In this document: piece after piece, positions 44,178-53,060 of the stretch
How positions within the stretch are numbered: the first letter of the stretch is position 1
Layout of the letters: each line of letters starts with the position of its first letter
DNA from: Oleispira sp036960605
Lineage (GTDB): Bacteria > Pseudomonadota > Gammaproteobacteria > Pseudomonadales > Oceanobacteraceae
Direction of reading: 5' to 3'
Length of the DNA stretch: 64,000 nt
Assembly (NCBI GenBank): GCA_036960605.1
Contig: JBALXI010000015.1
Span: 31,303 to 95,302 of the forward strand
Notes under the pieces: generated by a model
What the model was told of the DNA's origin: nothing
Database searches by the model: none
What the model saw: only the letters and a program-made list of their open reading frames with translations
Program-made: the position numbers and the translations under genes

Positions 44178-44864
44178 ATGTTTGCAATATTTTTAAGCGA
44201 TAAGATGGATCCGTTCTATCAGAATATTGCTTCATTTCCGACTCTGTTTTTCACTCTGATACTCGCGCTCTGTTCTGCCTATTGGTTAGTTGCGGTATTG
44301 GGGGTCGTCGATCTAGATATTTTAGACCTTGATGTGCCTGAAGGTGATGCAGGCACGGATATCAATAATGATACTAATAGCGGTGCTAATGCTCTTGCAG
44401 GATTCTTGTTGAAACTAGGGTTAAATGGAGTACCGCTAACGATTATAATTTCTTTTATAGCGTTATTTGGTTGGTTTATATGCTATTTCGCCGTTCATTT
44501 TATCTTTCCAATAATTCCAGATGGTTTCTTCGAATACATTGTCGGATTACCAATACTCATTGGCTCTTTAATTATTGCGGTGTTGATGACTGCTCAAATT
44601 ATTAAACCGCTAAGACCCTTCTTTAGCAGTCTGAATATAAATACTGTTAAAAGTGTTCTTGGCCAGACCGCTACCGTACGCTCATTGAGACTAGATTCTG
44701 GTTTTGGTGAGGTATTTTTAGAGGATGGTGGGGCAGGATTGATTTTTAAAGCTCGTACTATCAATGATGAAATATACAAGAAAGGCGATCGGGTCGTCTT
44801 GTTAGAATTCCTTAAAGAAAAACATGTTTATCGAGTTATTTCTGAAGCAGAATTTTTGAAATAG
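44178..44864 (+). CDS. yqiJ: YqiJ-like OB-fold membrane protein
   Basis: 228 residues with hydrophobic segments at about 18-42 (FPTLFFTLILALCSAYWLVAVLG), about 88-110 and 117-142, then a soluble OB-fold-like domain (about 155-225) with SVLGQTATVRSLRLDSGFGEVFL and KKGDRVVLLEFLKE. The layout matches YqiJ, the usual partner of YqiK-type flotillin, and NfeD-type proteins. AGGAGG precedes ATG 44178 (AAGGAGGTTAAAATG). Acts in the inner membrane with the flotillin gene 51 bp downstream, presumably to organise membrane microdomains. Confidence 0.82.
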   Translation: MFAIFLSDKMDPFYQNIASFPTLFFTLILALCSAYWLVAVLGVVDLDILDLDVPEGDAGTDINNDTNSGANALAGFLLKLGLNGVPLTIIISFIALFGWFICYFAVHFIFPIIPDGFFEYIVGLPILIGSLIIAVLMTAQIIKPLRPFFSSLNINTVKSVLGQTATVRSLRLDSGFGEVFLEDGGAGLIFKARTINDEIYKKGDRVVLLEFLKEKHVYRVISEAEFLK

Positions 44865-44915
44865 AACGAATATAAATTATTAAATTTTAAATTAAAAACA
44901 AATGGAGAAATTGTT

Positions 44916-46865
44916 ATGGCTGATTTATCAGTTTTGATGCCGATATTAACCGGTGTTGGCATTTTTATAGTGATTATGATGGGATTGGCAATGCTATTCC
45001 AATCGTTCTATATCAAGGTCGCGCAAGGAACGGCGCTTATTGTTAACGATATGAGCTCGACTCCCAAGGTCCACTTTACGGGTGCTTTGGTCTATCCGAT
45101 TATCTACAAAAAAGAATTGATGAAAGTCTCGTTAATTACTTTAGAAGTTGATCGTCGCGGTAAGGACGGTTTGATTTGCCTAGATAACATGCGAGCTGAT
45201 ATTACTGTTGCCTTTTATTTACGAGTAAATGAGACTCCTGAAGATGTATTGCGAGTGGCCAAGTCGATTGGTGCTGATCGCGCATCTGATAAAGAAGCTG
45301 TTTATGACTTATTTGCTGCTAAATTCTCGGAAGCCTTGAAGACAGTCGGTAAGCAAATTGAATTCGTTCAGTTGTTCGAAAACCGCTTACAATTCCGTGA
45401 GAAAATTGTAGAAGTGATTGGCGACGATTTGAACGGCTACATTCTTGAAGATGTTGCCATTGATTATCTTGAACAAACGCCAAAGCATGCATTAGACCCT
45501 AATAATATTCTTGATGCTGAAGGTATTAAGAAAATAACGGAACTGACCGCGAGTCAAAATGTAATTACTAATGAACTTGAACAAAACGAGTCTTTAGCGA
45601 TTAAAAAGAAGAATGTTGAAACCCGTGAAGCCATGTTAGAGCTAGAGCGCCAACAGGCTGATGCCGAAGCTAAGCAAGAACGTGAAGTTTTAACTATTCG
45701 TGCTCGTGAAGAAGCAGAAACGCTTAAAGTTCAAGAAGAAGAGCGTGGAAAGTCAGAGTCGACTCGCATACAGGTTGAACAAGACCTAGCGGTACAAACC
45801 GAAAATCAACAGCGCGAAGTTGAGGTTGCTGAGCAGAATCGTAAGCGTGCTGTTGTTATTGAAGTTGAAAAAGTCACCCGTGCCAAAGATTTAGAAGTGG
45901 TTGCTCGTGAGCGTGAAGTTGATTTGCAAACGATTGAAGCTGAAAAAGCCATTGAAATCGAAAAGAAAGAAATTGCTAATGTTATCCGCGAGCGCATCGC
46001 CGTTGACAAAACCGTCGCGATTGAAGAAGAGCGTATTAAAGAAGTGCGTGAAGTTTCTGAAGCTGACCGTTTGAAGCAAATACAAATTCTTGCTGCAGAA
46101 GGCGATGCAGATGAGCTAAAAGTTAAGCAAGTGAAAGCAGCGGAAGCTGAAGAGCAAGCGGCTAAATTCAAAGCGGTAGAGATTACTACTTTGGCACAAG
46201 CCAACCTAGAAGCGGCGGCTAAAGAAGCGGATTCGAAGAAGAAGCTAGCAGAAGGTGTACAAGCTGAAGAGGCCGCAACGGGCCTAGCAGAAGCTAAAGT
46301 GCAAGAAGCTAAAGCAGAAGCATTAGAAAAAGAAGGTTTAGCAGAAGCGGCGGTTGTTGCTGCGAAAGGTGTATCTGAAGGTTCTGCATTACGTGCAACA
46401 GGCTTGGCCGGTGCTGAAGTCATCAGTGCTAAAGGCAGTGCAGAGGCGAAAGCGACGAAGGACGTTGGTCTGGCTGAAGCAGATGTTACTCGTGAGCACT
46501 TTAAAGCGGAAGCGGAAGGTTTGGTTGAGAAGTTTGATGCAATGGGTGGTATGAGTGCACAAGCTCGTGATCATGAAGAATTCCGCATGAGCTTAGAGAC
46601 AGCATTCAAAGAAGCGATAGCGACTCTTGATGCGAGTAAAGAGATTGCCCGTGATAATGCAGAAGTTCTTTCAACGGCTCTGCAAAAAGCGAAAATTGAT
46701 ATTGTTGGCGGTGAAGGTCACTTCTTCGATACCTTCTCTAAGTCTCTATCTTTAGGAAAAGCGATTGATGGTGTTGCTCAGAAGAGCAGTACGGTAGGTG
46801 CCCTACTAGCAACAGTGATGGAAAACCAAAGTAAGAAGAAAGAAACCAGCGATAGTGAAAGTTAA
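44916..46865 (+). CDS. yqiK: YqiK-family flotillin
   Basis: 649 residues. A single N-terminal transmembrane segment (about 9-31, TGVGIFIVIMMGLAMLFQ), SPFH/PHB domain (about 35-200) with MKVSLITLEVDRRGKDGL, and a very long Ala/Glu/Lys coiled coil (about 205-560) rich in EAEA motifs typical of flotillins. The coil has YqiK features such as KKNVETREAMLELERQQADAEAKQE and repeated Ala-Glu-Ala blocks. The last 90 residues are more variable. It forms membrane-attached oligomers. The coil is longer than in E. coli YqiK (about 550). GGAGAAATTGTT before ATG 44916. Confidence 0.9.
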   Translation: MADLSVLMPILTGVGIFIVIMMGLAMLFQSFYIKVAQGTALIVNDMSSTPKVHFTGALVYPIIYKKELMKVSLITLEVDRRGKDGLICLDNMRADITVAFYLRVNETPEDVLRVAKSIGADRASDKEAVYDLFAAKFSEALKTVGKQIEFVQLFENRLQFREKIVEVIGDDLNGYILEDVAIDYLEQTPKHALDPNNILDAEGIKKITELTASQNVITNELEQNESLAIKKKNVETREAMLELERQQADAEAKQEREVLTIRAREEAETLKVQEEERGKSESTRIQVEQDLAVQTENQQREVEVAEQNRKRAVVIEVEKVTRAKDLEVVAREREVDLQTIEAEKAIEIEKKEIANVIRERIAVDKTVAIEEERIKEVREVSEADRLKQIQILAAEGDADELKVKQVKAAEAEEQAAKFKAVEITTLAQANLEAAAKEADSKKKLAEGVQAEEAATGLAEAKVQEAKAEALEKEGLAEAAVVAAKGVSEGSALRATGLAGAEVISAKGSAEAKATKDVGLAEADVTREHFKAEAEGLVEKFDAMGGMSAQARDHEEFRMSLETAFKEAIATLDASKEIARDNAEVLSTALQKAKIDIVGGEGHFFDTFSKSLSLGKAIDGVAQKSSTVGALLATVMENQSKKKETSDSES

Positions 46866-46889
46866 TACGATTTAGTATTTAAGCTAGCT

Positions 46890-46916
46890 CAGAGGGCATA
46901 GTGCTTATGCCCTCTG
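46890..46916 (+). other. 11-bp perfect hairpin between flotillin and ATPase genes
   Basis: CAGAGGGCATA (46890-46900) and TATGCCCTCTG (46906-46916) with loop GTGCT. It has no T-run afterwards, so read-through is expected; it may act on mRNA stability or partial termination, setting ATPase level against flotillin. Confidence 0.65.
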
Positions 46917-46962
46917 TATCAATCGTCCTGAACGACAATCGTAAGAACACAAGGATCTCGCT

Positions 46963-49900
46963 ATGGCTGAGCAAAACCCCAATCAAGTCGAAAATGCCGT
47001 TGCAGAAGGTGGTGCCTATGAAGTTATTCGTAAGCGCTTAGTTGAACAAGGGCGATTATTAAACCAGCAGGCTCGAGCTTTAAATGATGCACGCTTATCT
47101 GAATTCGGAAGTTCAGATCTTAGTGTTATTTCTCGAGTTCGTGTCCGTACAGAAAATAACTGTGTTGCCCGCGACATGGTTCAAATCGGTGATTATCTTC
47201 TTTTTGGTTACAACGTATTTATTGGTTTAAAAAAAGAAACCCATATTGAAGATGTATTCTCGTTATTCAAATTGAATAGTGATGGTGAAAACTACAGTCT
47301 AGAAGCTGTTAGTCATAAAGACAGTTTTTTAACTTCAACATCGTTTCAAAGTGATTTTTTAGAATTGTATCGTTATTACAAGCAAACACGACTTGTGCAA
47401 TTAACGGTAAAAGATGGCAAGTTGTTAGCAGGCTTTCAAATTGGTGAGCGCCTAGAGGACATTCGTGTTTTCCGTTGGTCTATTTCTGCTGATGGTAAAG
47501 ACATAACGTATATTGATAATCGAGGCGAGCGTGATATACAGCTGCCTAGCTCGTATGATTTTGAGTGGATAAAGACCGATCGTGAAGATACCGAACATGG
47601 TCGTCATCCTCATATTAATGTTCTAGATAAGGTATTTGTAGAAACGATTAATGGTGATTTAACCATTAAAATTGAAAACAATACTGAGAATGGTAAAGGT
47701 ATTTATAGTGAGTCTGTTGAAGACGCGACTCAGTCTTTAGACGATGGTCAGTTTTATTATGCCAGTGTCGGTGCGCTTATATTATTAAAGATACTGCCTT
47801 ATCGTGAAGAGCAATGGCGCTATTTTGTCTTCAATTCTTTAACCGAAGAAGTGGTTAAAATTGATGATCTTGGTCAATCCTGCATTCAGCTTCCAGAAGA
47901 TCATGGCATTATATTTCCAGGCGGTTATTACCTACAAACCGGAGAAATGAAAACCTTTGAGGGTGATAGTTTAGCCTCGCTAGAAAATGATCAATCTCTC
48001 ATGTTTAAACGCATGATTAAATCACCTAATGGTGAAGATGTATTATTCGTTTTTTACGAACCAGAACAAGGCTTGTTTGGGTTGTTTTCTTATAATCTAA
48101 TCAGCAAGTCGATGCAGAACCCTATTTATGGTCACGGTTATGCACTGGCAGAGGATGGCATGCTGGTTATATTTTCATCTGAGAATGAACCAACACGAAT
48201 ACACCCTATGCAAATCTGGCAAACGGCGTATGTTAGTGATGACTATGCTAGCCGCGCAGATGTGAGCCAAAGTTTCTTTGGCAAGATTGGTAATGCTTCG
48301 TTAGTTCGAGGCGTGTCTGATTTATACAGCTTACATCGAATGATTTCTGATCAAACGATATCGGCAAGGATTTATGAAGAGTTAAGCAAGACGGCCAATC
48401 GTTTTTTTGATTCTCACTACTGGATCGAAGATTATTCATCGACTCAGGAACAAACAGTCGATAAAAATAATTCAATTGCCGCACTAATAAAGCAAATATC
48501 ACAAACCTCTGAACTAGTAATTGATGAATTCGAAAAAGTTCAGAGTATTCGCCAACAGTCTCAGCTTGCTATGTCGAGTGCTGAAGCAGAACAGCAAAAG
48601 CTCATCGCCTCTATTCGTCCAGAAAACTGGCAGGTAGCAGAGGAGTTTGTCGCGGCGCTAAATTCATTACGCCAGCAGCGTGGGCATCTCGCAACGATCA
48701 AAGAATACCGTTATATCAATACCGATCGTTTAAATGAGTTGGATCAACAGTTAATCCAAGCGCAAGAAAAACTCAGTGAGAGTACGGTCGAATTTCTTTC
48801 TCAAGATGCCGCGTTATCGCCATATTTCGATAAGATCACAACTTTTGATAATGAAGTGAAAGGTGCTGAAACTATTGCAGTATTAGTACCTATTATCGAG
48901 CAGATTGAAGAGACCGCTTCAGGCTTGGATCTTTTGTCTGAGCTGATGTCTTCTCTTAAAGTGAATGATGCCACGATACGTACTCGTATCATTGATGCTA
49001 TTTCCGAAGTGTATTCCAAGCTTAACCAAAGCAGAGCAGCCGCTAAGCATAAGCAGAAATCGGTGGGTTCCGAAGAAGCGGTCGCTCAGTTCAGTGCACA
49101 GTTTAAATTATTCTCGCAAAGTATTACTAATGCCTTGGGCATGTCGACAACACCAGAACGCTGTGATGAACAGTTATCTCGTTTGTTGGTGCAACTAGAA
49201 GAACTGGAAAGTCAGTTCAGTGATTTTGAAGAATTTCTTAGCGATATCATGGCTAAGAGAGATGAAGTCTATCAATCCTTTGAAAGCCATAAGCAGAAAC
49301 TTCTTGATGAAAGGCTGCGTAAAGCGCAATCGGTCACGGATGCTGCAAATAGAATACTAAGCAGTATCGAACGACGTTCATTAAAGTTCAGTGATGCCGA
49401 GCAACTTAATACCTATTTTGCTTCCGATTCTTTGGTGCTAAAAACCCGAGACATGGTTGAGCGTTTACGTGATCTAGAAAATTCGGTGAAAGCTGATGAT
49501 GTTGAATCTCGCTTTAAAGCTATAAAAGAGCAGGCTCTCCGCTCGCTGAGAGATAAAACAGACATTTATGAAGATGGCGGCAATGTTATTAAGTTGGGCC
49601 CCCGTCATAAATTTAGTGTTAATACTCAGGAGCTTGATTTAACGATTGTGCCTAGAAATGGTGAATTAAATATTCATTTAACCGGTACCGATTATTTTGA
49701 AGAGTTAACACGGACTGATCTGATCGAATTAAGGCCTTTCTGGGAAATGGCAATTGAGTCTGAAAGCCCTGAGGTCTATCGCAGTGAATACCTGGTTGCA
49801 TTAATCATTCAGGCAGCGGATAACAGTACCGATGGCCTTACTAATGAATTGCTGAATCATGCCTTGTTGGATGAAGCTAAGTTGCGTGATTTAGTGCGTG

Positions 49901-52395
49901 ACTTTGCTAACCCTCGTTATAAAGAAGGTTATGAGAAAGGCATACATGATCATGATGCTGTTTTACTCTTGCAAAAGTTATTGCCTGCGATGGCGAGTGC
50001 TGATCAATTAAGGTTTGATCCATTATGTCGCGGTCTTGCACAAGTGTTCTGGGCTAATGTTCAGCATCTCGAGGCTGATGCCGATACGAACTTATTAGCA
50101 TTGAAGCAACGAGCAGTAAGCTGGCATGAGCGTGCTCAATCTGCTTTTCAGATGAAAGTAATTTTTAATAATAATAAAGCGATTCAATTACTTCATGCGG
50201 AAATATTACAAGCATTGAGTACTTTCTTTAGTCATCATGATTTACCGATGTCTACTCATGATTTAAACCGCAGTGCTGATTATTTGGTGCATGAGTTAGG
50301 TCGTGATCGCATAGAGTTTATTGCCAGTAAATATGCACAGCAGCTCGTTGATGAACTGAAACGATCTTTAGATTCATCTTCGTGGCGCAAACTGCAGGGC
50401 ACTCTAGATAAACTTAAAGGAAAGGTCGCTCAGCGTTGGAATCTGACCCAATCTTGGTTAACCGCTCTGGTAGAAGGAAAGAACCTTTCAGCTCTGTCGC
50501 GATATATTCCCGAAGCCGTGGCGATGATTAATGCCGAAGGTCGAATTGAACGTCGTCCAACGGAGGTTGATACTGAACTAACGATTACGGGTTTATTAGG
50601 CGATCATCCTAGAATCGATAAGCAAACGATAATACTTGCGATTGATGAATTCTTACAGCGTCTAGATGATCATCAACAACGTGTTGTTACGGGCTTTCAT
50701 CATTATCATAAAATGCGTCAGGCGATTATTGAGGAAGAAAGAGACTTATTAGGCTTGGAGTCTTTTAAACCTAAGCCATTAAGTTCGTTTGTACGTAACC
50801 GTTTAATTAATGAATCTTATTTGCCATTAATTGGGGATAACTTAGCCAAACAAATGGGTACGCTAGGTGAAAATAAACGTTCTGACCTAATGGGTTTGTT
50901 GATGATGATATCTCCACCTGGTTACGGTAAAACGACCTTGATGGAGTATGTCGCAAGCCGTTTGGGTTTGATATTTATGAAAATTAATTGTCCATCGTTA
51001 GGGCATGACGTTTTATCGCTAGACCCGGAGCAAGCGCCTAATGCAACAGCCCGACAAGAGCTAGAAAAATTAAATCTCGGTTTGGAAATGGGAACTAATG
51101 TGATGCTATATCTTGATGATATTCAGCATACACATCCTGAGTTCTTACAGAAATTTATTTCTTTATGTGATGGTACTCGTCGCATCGAAGGTATTTGGAA
51201 AGGAAAAACTAAAACCTATGATATGCGTGGTAAGAAATTCTGCGTCGTCATGGCGGGTAATCCCTATACCGAAACGGGTGAAGCCTTCCAAGTTCCAGAT
51301 ATGTTGGCTAACCGTGCAGATATTTATAATCTAGGTGACATTTTAGGAGGTATGGATGAGCAGTTTGCGCTGAGCTATGTTGAAAACTGTATGACGTCGA
51401 ACTCGGTATTAGCACCTCTCGCGACACGAGACTTAAACGATTTGTATAAAATCGTGCGTATGACTCAGGGTGAAAATATTGCGACGACCGATTTAAGCCA
51501 TCAATACAGTGGTGCTGAGATTAATGAAATCACAGGGGTATTGAAAAAGCTGTTTGTGATTCAAGACGTGGTCTTAAAAATTAATCAGCAATACATCGCC
51601 TCGGCTGCGCAGTCAGATGAATATCGAATTGAGCCTTCATTCCGATTGCAAGGTAGCTATCGTAATATGAATAAAATGGCCGAAAAAGTTTCTTCGGTTA
51701 TGAACCATAGTGAGTTGATGCAAATGATTGCAGATCATTATGTCGGCGAATCACAACTATTAACCAACGGCTCTGAAGAAAATTTATTGAAGTTAGCCGA
51801 GCTGCGCGGTGAAATGACCGATGAAGAAACGGCTCGTTGGACTAAGATAAAATCAGATTTTATTCGTAATAAAGCCATGGGTGGTGATGATGCGGATATG
51901 GGCGGGAAAGTTATAGCCCAGCTTGTTGATCTCGTAGGGGGGGTGAAGTCTCTTGGCGAAAATGCCGAGCAGACTAATCAACTTCGAAAGCAAGATAAAC
52001 AGCAGCGTATCGAGTCTGAAGTACTGCGTAAGAATGAAGAGATGCTTCGCAGAAATGCAGAGCAGCCTTATGAAACTGCGAGCATTGAGCAATTACAAGG
52101 TTTGAACCAATCGTTGAATCAATTCGCGTCGATTGTATCTACCGGTATGAAGCTAATGGTCAAGCAAGCCTCCCAGCAATCAGCACCTAAAGTTGAGGTT
52201 ATCAATCAGCCGATACCTGGGCTGGACAAAATTCTGAAAGCTTTGGCGGATACGATGGAAAATAGTCTCTTTCCACTCGTGCGCTCGATGGATCGTAAAA
52301 TTGATATTGATTTGAAAACTCATGACAAAATTAAAGATATATCAATCCAGTTAAGGGCTTTGGAAGCTGAATACAGTATTAAGAAAAATCTCTAA
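46963..52395 (+). CDS. Giant DUF3686-AAA ATPase (so-called DNA-repair ATPase family)
   Basis: 1810 residues, no membrane segment. N-terminal about 1-490 is beta-rich and corresponds to what I remember as DUF3686 (ATPase involved in DNA repair, N-terminal). The middle (about 500-880 and 1150-1210) is helical with coiled coils. An AAA domain follows: Walker A PPGYGKTT (1318-1325), Walker B LYLDDIQ (about 1382-1388), sensor-1 Asn in VVMAGNPYTE (about 1433) and probable Arg in LANRADIYNLGD (about 1453-1464). The C-terminal about 1590-1810 is helical with Gln-rich repeats. ATG 46963 has AAGGATCTCGCT upstream. It probably remodels the IM30/flotillin assembly; the DNA-repair label is only a family name. 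Confidence 0.9.
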   Translation: MAEQNPNQVENAVAEGGAYEVIRKRLVEQGRLLNQQARALNDARLSEFGSSDLSVISRVRVRTENNCVARDMVQIGDYLLFGYNVFIGLKKETHIEDVFSLFKLNSDGENYSLEAVSHKDSFLTSTSFQSDFLELYRYYKQTRLVQLTVKDGKLLAGFQIGERLEDIRVFRWSISADGKDITYIDNRGERDIQLPSSYDFEWIKTDREDTEHGRHPHINVLDKVFVETINGDLTIKIENNTENGKGIYSESVEDATQSLDDGQFYYASVGALILLKILPYREEQWRYFVFNSLTEEVVKIDDLGQSCIQLPEDHGIIFPGGYYLQTGEMKTFEGDSLASLENDQSLMFKRMIKSPNGEDVLFVFYEPEQGLFGLFSYNLISKSMQNPIYGHGYALAEDGMLVIFSSENEPTRIHPMQIWQTAYVSDDYASRADVSQSFFGKIGNASLVRGVSDLYSLHRMISDQTISARIYEELSKTANRFFDSHYWIEDYSSTQEQTVDKNNSIAALIKQISQTSELVIDEFEKVQSIRQQSQLAMSSAEAEQQKLIASIRPENWQVAEEFVAALNSLRQQRGHLATIKEYRYINTDRLNELDQQLIQAQEKLSESTVEFLSQDAALSPYFDKITTFDNEVKGAETIAVLVPIIEQIEETASGLDLLSELMSSLKVNDATIRTRIIDAISEVYSKLNQSRAAAKHKQKSVGSEEAVAQFSAQFKLFSQSITNALGMSTTPERCDEQLSRLLVQLEELESQFSDFEEFLSDIMAKRDEVYQSFESHKQKLLDERLRKAQSVTDAANRILSSIERRSLKFSDAEQLNTYFASDSLVLKTRDMVERLRDLENSVKADDVESRFKAIKEQALRSLRDKTDIYEDGGNVIKLGPRHKFSVNTQELDLTIVPRNGELNIHLTGTDYFEELTRTDLIELRPFWEMAIESESPEVYRSEYLVALIIQAADNSTDGLTNELLNHALLDEAKLRDLVRDFANPRYKEGYEKGIHDHDAVLLLQKLLPAMASADQLRFDPLCRGLAQVFWANVQHLEADADTNLLALKQRAVSWHERAQSAFQMKVIFNNNKAIQLLHAEILQALSTFFSHHDLPMSTHDLNRSADYLVHELGRDRIEFIASKYAQQLVDELKRSLDSSSWRKLQGTLDKLKGKVAQRWNLTQSWLTALVEGKNLSALSRYIPEAVAMINAEGRIERRPTEVDTELTITGLLGDHPRIDKQTIILAIDEFLQRLDDHQQRVVTGFHHYHKMRQAIIEEERDLLGLESFKPKPLSSFVRNRLINESYLPLIGDNLAKQMGTLGENKRSDLMGLLMMISPPGYGKTTLMEYVASRLGLIFMKINCPSLGHDVLSLDPEQAPNATARQELEKLNLGLEMGTNVMLYLDDIQHTHPEFLQKFISLCDGTRRIEGIWKGKTKTYDMRGKKFCVVMAGNPYTETGEAFQVPDMLANRADIYNLGDILGGMDEQFALSYVENCMTSNSVLAPLATRDLNDLYKIVRMTQGENIATTDLSHQYSGAEINEITGVLKKLFVIQDVVLKINQQYIASAAQSDEYRIEPSFRLQGSYRNMNKMAEKVSSVMNHSELMQMIADHYVGESQLLTNGSEENLLKLAELRGEMTDEETARWTKIKSDFIRNKAMGGDDADMGGKVIAQLVDLVGGVKSLGENAEQTNQLRKQDKQQRIESEVLRKNEEMLRRNAEQPYETASIEQLQGLNQSLNQFASIVSTGMKLMVKQASQQSAPKVEVINQPIPGLDKILKALADTMENSLFPLVRSMDRKIDIDLKTHDKIKDISIQLRALEAEYSIKKNL

Positions 52396-52399
52396 AAAC

Positions 52400-52459
52400 T
52401 AGAGCTATAGATATTAGAGCTATAGATATTAGAGTTATAGATATTAGAGTTATAGATAT
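52400..52459 (+). repeat. Four tandem 15-bp repeats between ATPase and zinc-ribbon genes
   Basis: TAGAGCTATAGATAT occurs at 52400-52414 and 52415-52429, and with C changed to T at 52430-52444 and 52445-52459, followed by a partial TAGA. Copies 1/2 and 3/4 are identical pairs, suggesting stepwise duplication. It begins five bases after the ATPase stop and ends 21 bases before the zinc-ribbon start codon. Confidence 0.9.
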
Positions 52460-52480
52460 TAGAAAAATAAGGATATTAGT

Positions 52481-53026
52481 ATGAAGTGCCCAAAATGTAA
52501 GAGTCCCGATTTACACCCAACCAAGATGGAGCAAGGTCTATCGGCGATGGGGTGTAACAAGTGCCAAGGCGTATTTGTCTCTCTTTTGTATTACCGAGAC
52601 TGGGCTGAACGCTTTGGTATTGCAGCTACAACCGAGAGTGTGCAAGCCGAAGAAGTGCAAGTTGAAGACGCTGAAAATACTCGTGCAGCAATGGGCTGCC
52701 CAAAGTGCAGCCGAATTATGACCAAATATCGAATCTCGAGTGGCCATGATAATCGCTTAGATTTATGTGCTAATTGTGATGAGGCTTGGCTTGATAAAGG
52801 CGAATGGTCATTACTCAAGTCGCTTAATCTTGGTGCTAAAATCCCCGCTGTCTTTACTGAACAGTGGCAGCGCCAAGTGCGTCAGCAGGTGACCGAAGAA
52901 AACCGGCGCAAGCGATTTGTGGAAGCGTTGGGGGAAGAAACAGTTAAAGAAGCTGATAAAGTTCGTCAATGGATAGCAAAAGAGCCGAAGCGTGCTCAAA
53001 TACTGCAATATCTATCTTATGAATAA
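52481..53026 (+). CDS. Double zinc-ribbon (zf-TFIIB) protein
   Basis: 181 residues. Two zinc ribbons: Cys 3/6 (CPKC) with 25/28 (CNKC), and Cys 73/76 (CPKC) with 96/99 (CANC), each followed by a hydrophobic/acidic segment, as in zf-TFIIB proteins (LDLCANCDEAWLDKGEW). The C-terminal third is basic-acidic helical (WQRQVRQQVTEENRRKRFVE). Last gene of the cluster with IM30, flotillin and the large ATPase. Function unknown; it may bind the ATPase or nucleic acid. The upstream spacer holds the tandem repeats. Confidence 0.85.
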   Translation: MKCPKCKSPDLHPTKMEQGLSAMGCNKCQGVFVSLLYYRDWAERFGIAATTESVQAEEVQVEDAENTRAAMGCPKCSRIMTKYRISSGHDNRLDLCANCDEAWLDKGEWSLLKSLNLGAKIPAVFTEQWQRQVRQQVTEENRRKRFVEALGEETVKEADKVRQWIAKEPKRAQILQYLSYE

Positions 53027-53058
53027 AAATAAGCCGCGTATTTTCGTGCGTGGCTTAT
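53026..53058 (-). terminator. Terminator of the chemoreceptor gene (minus strand)
   Basis: ATAAGCC (53029-53035) and GGCTTAT (53052-53058), stem extended by CG pairs with a mismatch; on the minus strand it is followed by T-rich sequence. It lies between the stops of the zinc-ribbon and chemoreceptor genes and may act weakly for both. Confidence 0.7.
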
Positions 53059-53060
53059 GC

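Noticed and set aside
45806..46423. 205-codon open frame antisense to the flotillin gene
   Set aside because: It mirrors the periodic Ala-Glu coding of the flotillin coil; product is low-complexity Ser/Ala-rich with no ribosome site or family match.
42469..53026. Interpretation of the cluster as a phage-defence island
   Set aside because: No nuclease, toxin, integrase or mobile-element traces; components point to membrane maintenance instead.
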